Shown here in pieces: positions 57,313 to 64,000 of a stretch of DNA of 64,000 nt (positions are counted from its first letter, which is position 1; the number at the start of each line of letters is the position of its first letter). The stretch lies in contig OZ316895.1 in NCBI GenBank assembly GCA_973895155.1, positions 868,001 through 932,000 on the forward strand. Direction: 5' to 3'. Below the pieces are notes generated by a model. The model was given only the letters and a program-made list of their open reading frames with translations, was not told the DNA's origin and did no database searches. Position numbers and translations under genes: made by a program. This DNA is from Marsupella aquatica. Taxonomy: Eukaryota > Marchantiophyta.

Positions 57313-58980
57313 GTGGCCATAAAGTCCATTTTTAATGTAAATTTGAAATCATGTAAAAAAACATATATGCTTATCATTTGACATACATCATGGTCATGAG
57401 TTTTACCATCCACACAATGAGCCATGGAGTTATGGGCTAGAGGCTTCACTCTAGAAACTTAAGCCCCAACTCCAGCTTGTAGTTGGCGTTTTATAAGTAA
57501 TATTGTCTTCAGCTTTTAAATACATAATTGCCACTAAAGATGTTTGAATTTGAAATCTACATTCACACTTCAATGGACATGACAACTAAAGGAACACTCC
57601 TTGGACCCATATGGTTAAACAAATACAAAGATAGAAGATAACAATTGATGAACCGAATATAATATCTAGCATATGATTGGATGACTAAGTAAAATACTGA
57701 CATCATTAGCATGGGTATGAGCTAGTTGGATGAATGTGACTTATGTTTTCATTTTCTAACACCTAGTTACTCACTGGGATTTCTGCGCTCTTTTCCTTTT
57801 CCCTTTCCTTTTCTGTATCTTTCTCTTTTTCCCTTCCTCCTTGCCATTATGTACTCCCTAATTTCCCATTGCAGAGATGGTCTGTGGTGTTAGAAAGGCT
57901 CGTGGAGGGGCGGAGGAGTCAGGGTGGGCAGTGGGGCGCTGCCCAAGGTCTGGCCAGTGTGGAGATTTCCGCAAAGAGGATGGTCTGGCACACTAGAGAG
58001 ACTCAAGTGGGGCAAGAAAAATGAACACCGTCCAACTCCAACATACAACAACCAACCCACAATACTGACATCTTAATTCATTTGGCTTTACTATTCTAAA
58101 TAAATTGTCTATCTCTTACCCAAGGGAAAAACTCCACCATACAACAACCAACCAAAACAATATGGCCTTCTGAAACACAAAAAAAACGCAAAACTACCTG
58201 CCCACCTGTCCTGTTTTCAGATAATGGCACCACCTAAGAAGCCTGCAGAATTCATCTGGAGGCTCTCGCGAGTTCTCTCCAAAAGTTAGTTTATAAACAG
58301 ACCTCAATTCCCTTTGGCAAGATTGGATTTTATAGTTGTGGACTCCATGTAGGTACTTTTATATACACAATTGGATAATTATGTGGGAACTCTACTCATC
58401 CCTTACAGATTGGGTAGATGATACAATTGTAAGGAGTACACTTTTATGGTAGGAGTGTATCTTGTTTCAGTCTTCTTTTATGAAAAAGCAAACCCCAACT
58501 TTAGAATCAAATGTACTTTTTGGTGCGTTTTTTATGCTCTTCAGGAGGTCTTTGAAAATGAGAGCATTTGTTTTTGGGTTGGTTGTTGTATGAGTGAAGG
58601 TAAGAGTGGGGGGATTATATATCTTTGGCGCCCCAGGTCAATTCTTTTTGTCCTCCCATTCTTGCATTTTGCCTCGCCTCATGTGACGCTTTACACTGTC
58701 TTTGATCTCCCCATCCCTCTTCATGGCCACTTGCTGTCGTCCTTGCTGACCATATTTGTACTAACAAAATAGATTTTGTTGCAGCAGAAACACATTGACC
58801 TTTAAAGTTTGTATGTGATGAGTGCAATTTTGTGCACCGTTGGTTCCTCTCAACAAACCCTCGTAATCCCAGGCAGCCTTTCATAGCCCTCATCTCCCAC
58901 GGTATCTTTCCATGTGATTTTTTGCCTCCCTTTGCCCTCTCTTCCCTCCGCCCTTCCCTCCGCCCTTCCATCTCTACCTC
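57313..58980. other. Intergenic stretch
   Basis: No recognisable gene. A pyrimidine-rich run (CCCTTCCCTCCGCCCTTCC) near 58949-58970 leads into the promoter-like block that follows. Confidence 0.5.
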
Positions 58981-58985
58981 ACCTT

Positions 58986-59030
58986 GACACGTGGAACAGG
59001 GACTAGTCCCCCTATAAAAACACACTTCAC
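58986..59030 (+). promoter_or_regulatory. Promoter-like block: G-box/ABRE and TATA box
   Basis: GACACGTGG (58986-58994), a classical plant G-box/ABRE core, is followed about 20 bp on by CCTATAAAAAC (TATA at 59013), with a pyrimidine patch upstream. The spacing is what a real plant promoter shows. No gene of recognisable type lies downstream within the window, so it may drive an unannotated transcript or be a displaced fragment. Confidence 0.5.
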
Positions 59031-60826
59031 ACTTTTTTTTCAGTCTTGGTTTGCAGCTTTGGGCCATCGTGAATGTCAAGAGCCCTTTCATCTACGCCTT
59101 AGCACCCCGAATTGTTAAGAAAAAGGGGATTTAGATTCCACCCAGAATCTGCCACTTTGCTATGTGTGAAATTTACTACATTAGAAATTTCTTGGTATTA
59201 ATCAATTTTCAGGGTTGAGGGCATGCTCAAGGGTAGTAAGGTTTACTGCCCTTGCTTATCCACCACATATGCCATCAGGGCATAAAACTCTCACTCGATG
59301 TTGGATTGCCACAAGTTGGGGCATACAAATCTCACTCAGGCCCAACTTGCATGTGAGCTGCCCCTCACAATGTGACCCTCATGTGACACATGCCATCATA
59401 ACACTCAGCAAGAGAAACCAGCTTGGACCCCCTCATGTGCCAGGCTTGACAGCATAAAACTGGCATTTCCAAAGGCAAGGGGCCTGCCAGGTCCCAACCT
59501 CAAACTGCACAATAAACCAAAAGCACAAACGCCACATTTTGCAGAGATGAGCGACAACTTGTTGCAGTGCCCTCTAAAGATCAATTGTTGCAATTGTAGA
59601 GCAATACACACCATAGATTTTCAGGACAAGCTCAATCTGCTTTTTGCCAACACCTTGGGGAGTGATAAGGGCTGTAAATTAAAGGGCCTAAGGACAGTCA
59701 TGCAACTGATGCAAGTTGACTCTCAATTTTGGATTGCCACCAATTCAATTGAGGGCAGGAAACTCAAGACAAATAAGCAAGTCAGCCCTTATGATGATCA
59801 AACTCAAGTATAATGGTATGCCAACTCTAAATAAGTTAAATAAGTCAAAGTAGGTGTGTCTTCGAGCGGGCCAGCCGTATTGGCTCTAGTAAATGATGCC
59901 CTACAAAAGCAAACTCATTAGGTCTCCTAGGAGAATAGGCGAATAGTCGACAGAGTGTTTGGGTCAATTTGCTTGGTCAGCCAAATCGCAAAATAGACGC
60001 ACAGGTGCAAAAACTGGGAGAAGAGGTTCAATTGTTCAAAGCTCTAATAATGACAGGATTAGCCCCAAAATTGTCGGGTGCAGTCGTCAATGGCCCTTCT
60101 CGGGATCTGGGCCCGAAGTGTAGGTTCCTTACACTTGTCTAGTATTCCAGTTTTGGTTGGGCCCTAGTTTTAGTTCTTTTTCGAGATCTAAGTCATCGTA
60201 GCGCAAATACACATTTACATTTACCTCTGAACAAACACAATCTTGTTTTGATCGAGTAGTGAACTTTACTTCAAATAAAGTTAAAACTGCTCAGGTATAC
60301 CATTTTTGTCCAGAAAACAATTGCAAAACAATTGCCCACTCTCATTGACGAGATCTACCTTTTGACCAGATATTGCCTTTTTCGTTAGGAAACAAATTCA
60401 CACTAGGAGACAACTGTTGACGGTGGGGACAATTACAAATATTGCTCCAAGTTTGAAGTACTCGAGTGATATCTGAGATTGTAACTTCTCGAAACGTTGC
60501 ATCCTGCTTCCTTCTTGGGCAGGGAGGGGGAAAGGGGAGAGGGCATGCAAACACAAGGGCCGCATAACTGGCCATTGAAAAGAGGGTTTCCAACCTTCCA
60601 ATGGTTTCCAGAGTTTCTTGTTTCAGTGTTGGATTGTCTATAACGGAGGGCCCAAGGAGCTGTCTATTGTCTGGGGAGGGGACTATGTAGCTATAGGGGA
60701 CGCATGGTACATCTGTACATGGCTATACCTTACTACATCTAAGGAGCTTATAGTGGGGAATACTACTGTAGCATTGGCTGGAATTACTGTGGGTAACGGT
60801 GAGTGTGCTAAAATGACCCAAATTTG
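59031..60826. other. Intergenic stretch downstream of the promoter-like block
   Basis: Only ORFs below 90 codons, none recognisable. No repeat boundaries found. Confidence 0.45.
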
Positions 60827-60900
60827 CCCAAAGAAGCATGATTTTGTGGTACTTCACTTGAGTACAGATTGATAGTAGTTCACTTGAGTAAAGATTGATA
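60827..60900 (+). repeat. SINE head fragment with local duplication
   Basis: GCCCAAAGAAGCATGATTTT then GTGGTACTTCACTTGAGTA matches the first 50 bp of the SINE-like family. A 26-bp segment (TTCACTTGAGTAAAGATTGA) is then repeated. No tail. Confidence 0.55.
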
Positions 60901-63900
60901 GATATTGGGTTTAACTATTGTGGTTGACTCTTGTGGTTGACTCTTATCTTTATGTGGTGTTTCACATATTTCTCCTTACTTTTTTAATTATTTCAAGTGA
61001 CCCAAATGTTTTTCCCTATGGGCCCACTATTGTGAATTATGAAGCAAGAAATAGGAAGGAGGCTTTAGCGTTCCGACTCGACGACGCTGAATTGTTCCTC
61101 ACCCGCATTTGGAACTCCCAATCTACAGTCGTCTCCTACGTTTAGGGAGCTCTTGTCACGAAACCAAAGTAGTTGTCACGTCCTGATAGCGGTAGTCATA
61201 TCAGTTATCTAGAATTTTAGTTGTGCAAAGTATTCATGCACGCACCGGAATTTTGCATTCATGCACACTCCGGAATGGACCAAACAAGTCAAAACTGTGA
61301 CTATATTATTTTGACTCCTCCTTTACCGAGTGATTGATTGGACGAGAGTGGTGACGTAGTGGAGCTAGACCAATGCCATGAGGTGCTCGACTACACGTGA
61401 GTCTGATATTTATCCTGAGAATATACAGATATCCTTGGGGCCAGTATGTCATACTAATCAATGCAAATCACTTTTTCCTGATTCCTCGAATGATGAGTTA
61501 CTGTGGAACAGTTCCAATAGAGTAGGAGAATTGCAGAGCCTGGGCTCCACCTGGTCTGGTCCACAGTGGTCCTCGATCGATGCTCCCCTTTCTCTGATTG
61601 CAGAACGCAAAAAACAACTTCAGCACTGAAGTCTAGGGACCTCTGCGAGCGTTAGTGATGGGATGACATCATAACGCCTCTTTTTACTCTCTCTCTCTCT
61701 CATTCCCAAAGTGCAGATCTCTCTCTAGAAGTGCATGTAGACTTGTAGAGCCTCGGCTGGGCTCCACCGCCTCTAATCTTGATCAGCTCACATCTCTCTC
61801 TAGAATTGTAGTCTGGGCTCCACCCCTTCTATTTCTCGGAAGGATTGATCTCTCTAGACTCGCAGAGCCTTTGCTCCACCTCCCTACATAGCTACAGGCT
61901 ACATCTGCCAGCGCCGGGCGCATCTCCTTTACCTTGTGTAGACAGCATCAGGTTCATCTTGACTACGCGGTTGCCCATACTTGTCATCTTAAGCAGGATA
62001 GTTGGCCGGATGCTGTCAATGACCACTTCGTAAACTGCAATCCGGCTTCCCCGGCTGTCTGTTGAAAAGCCATCAAAACAGTGGCTTGCGGGCTGGGGGG
62101 TACTTATGTTTTGATAGGTTTTCATAATCATGATTCTTTTATATTTCGATTGAAACTCTACTAAGCTTAGGAAACAAGGAGCAACCAATAACCCTGGTCA
62201 ATCACCCTGGTTGCTCTGGGTTTCATTTGGGGTTTGGTTTCACTCTATTCAAATTAGAAGAAAAAGGAGCCACTCTTGTAGACTGAGTGACTTGCATGCC
62301 TAAAAAACAGAGCAACCAGTTACAATTCAGCTGCCTTTTTGGAAGCATTTTGGCTTCCACGAATGGAGTTGATACCTAAAGCGGTGTCTACCTGTCTGAC
62401 GAGTTAGCAAGTGCAGTAGGCCAAAAAAGTAGTCTGTAGCTAGACCATAGTAGGCGCCGTCAATTGTAGTCATCATGCAGCCACAAGTTGTATATAAGGC
62501 TGGCCATTGGCTCGGAGTTTGTGGCATCGGATAGATAGGCAGCCTTCGATAACAGATAATTATCTCCTTTCCTTTTCAATTAGTTAGTGGAGCCCTTGGC
62601 TAATAAAATCAGGGGGAAGAGTCAATGTGAGCCATCTCTATTTCTTATCTCCGGAAATCTCGTCCGTCCATCATAATGGCCAATCTATGGCTCAAAAGAA
62701 AGATCTCAAATAGATCTATGGATGGGTTCTGTCCATTTTGCAAATGGGTTAGTATTTTTCAAATGAAAAATTAAACAAATCCAAGCTTTCCTAGCCGTCA
62801 ATTTTGTTGATTTTACGATCTTTGCCGTCCATTTTGAAATGCCTCTAGAAATTTTATTCATCCATGTTAGAAGGAGATCTAGGGTGCAAAAGAAAGATCT
62901 CAATGAGATCTACGACTGGGTATTTTTTGTTTTGAGAATGAGTAAATAGTTTTGAGTATAAAATTCGATGAACTTTCAAGATTCCAGCCATTCTTCCTCC
63001 CCGATCCTGGGTTTCTATGTGCTCTTCCCAACATTAATGGCCATACAATACGAGAGGTCTTTACATACCGGGAGTTGCGGTTTAACAAGGAAGTTATCAA
63101 GCTAGTTATTAGTCATTATTTATTATATGAAAAATATTTTTTATAAATCTTTGAATTTAAGTTTTAAAATTGGAAATGTAACTAAAATGGTTACATAGTG
63201 ACAGTTTTAACAGTCTTGCTCTTTGCATTTCCAATGTTTTTACTTTTCTTTTTATGGCACGGCGTCCCAAAATTTACACCCAAATTGACACAAACACGAA
63301 TGAAAACTATAAGTTTGATTCACAAAACTGATGAGTCTTGTTTGTTGCAGTTGTTATTGATGTGGCACGCTGTGGTGCCAGGAATTTTGGAAGGGACCTC
63401 TAGTGAGGTCCTCAAATATATGATCGATTTTAATTATTGTGGATGTTGTGCAGTTTTGAGGGGTTTCTGTACGCCTTTACACGACTGCTGACGTCTAGGG
63501 CCCACTTGTGTCATTTTAGTGGTCGTGGTTACTCCAGTTGTAGACAAGAACAGTGAGTTTTGAAATGGTTTTGAAATAGTAGTTTCAAGCCTCAGTTAAT
63601 TCTTGAAACTACGATAGGTTGATTACAGGTTCCTTGAATGTAAACAGAGATCAATGTGAATGACAAAACTAGAATGTCAAAAGAAGAAGATGGGACCCCC
63701 AAAATTGATTATCATACTGTTCCTTGAATGAAAATAGAGCTGTGGTGGAAAAAAACCTTGAACAAAAAAGAATTCCAATTATTTTTTGTTCATCTTTGCC
63801 CCCCTTCGCATTTTTTTGTCTAATCCCCCTTTTCAATTCTGCCCTCAGTTAGAGTCAAGGGCTAGAGGCTTCACTTTAGCGAGTAGGCCCACGGATGCAC

Positions 63901-64000
63901 CCACAACCCACCAACCCACAAAGAGTGCAAAGAAGCACAACAGACTTGCCATCTCGGCCTAGGAAAATTCTGTAGTTTCTGTTTTGTAGTTTTGGTTGGT
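60901..64000. other. Intergenic stretch to window end
   Basis: No recognisable gene. Two diverged copies of a 60-bp unit (AAAAGAAAGATCTCAA...) lie at about 62692-62757 and 62887-62946. The GGGCTAGAGGCTTCACT motif recurs at 63857. Confidence 0.5.

Noticed and set aside
58615-59091. Minus-strand ORF of 158 codons
   Set aside because: Arises from the pyrimidine-rich promoter-like stretch read in reverse (Glu/Arg/Gly runs); no domain.
1-64000. tRNA or rRNA genes and CRISPR arrays
   Set aside because: The only tRNA-like signals are the SINE heads. No cloverleaf, rRNA core or spaced direct-repeat array was found; the tandem repeats have no unique spacers.

Overview
This is nuclear DNA of a land plant. 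Three things show it: a multi-exon GARP/Golden2-type transcription factor with a pseudo-receiver (the APRR2/GLK group), a plant-type RabGAP, and several Ty1/copia retrotransposons whose primer-binding site matches the plant initiator tRNA-Met. All introns I could place are GT-AG and 116 to 749 bp long. Roughly a quarter of the window is recognisable transposon sequence and much of the rest is repeat-like, so this looks like a repeat-rich plant genome. A seed-free lineage such as a lycophyte or fern is only a guess.

Layout. 1-10937: an old, heavily mutated copia element (element 1, left end outside the window) is split inside its integrase by a young complete copia element (element 2, 1688-7734; LTRs of 421 bp that differ at 2 positions; 5-bp target duplication TGGAA). 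12673-15900 (+): a five-exon RabGAP (TBC-domain) gene of 510 residues with an N-terminal membrane segment. 15901-24419: no recognisable gene, but several dispersed repeat families, a duplicated TATA-containing unit and a GC-rich island. 24420-27055 (-): element 3, nearly identical to element 2 but deleted from early pol to the last 8 bases of its 3' LTR. 30339-34268 (-): an eleven-exon APRR2-like gene of 732 residues. 34269-64000: no convincing protein gene, but many small elements: SINE-like retroposons with target duplications, TIR/MITE elements at 39524-39812, 45551-45730, 46601-47484 and 43427-44010, two solo copia LTRs with 5-bp duplications (42095-42385, 52486-52818) and an older LTR relic near 54290-54632.

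The two host genes are unrelated in function as far as sequence shows: one stimulates GTP hydrolysis by Rab-type GTPases in membrane traffic, the other is a nuclear DNA-binding regulator of the chloroplast/pigment-associated GLK-APRR2 group. The copia copies form one population: elements 2 and 3 are recent members, element 1 and the solo LTRs older relatives. The most useful observations are the nested insertion, an in-frame TGA between Gag and protease shared by two diverged copia lineages, variable 18-bp repeat arrays in the LTR, the SINE family with one long derivative carrying an extra block, and several bounded non-autonomous DNA elements. I did not find a new defence, signalling or biosynthetic system.
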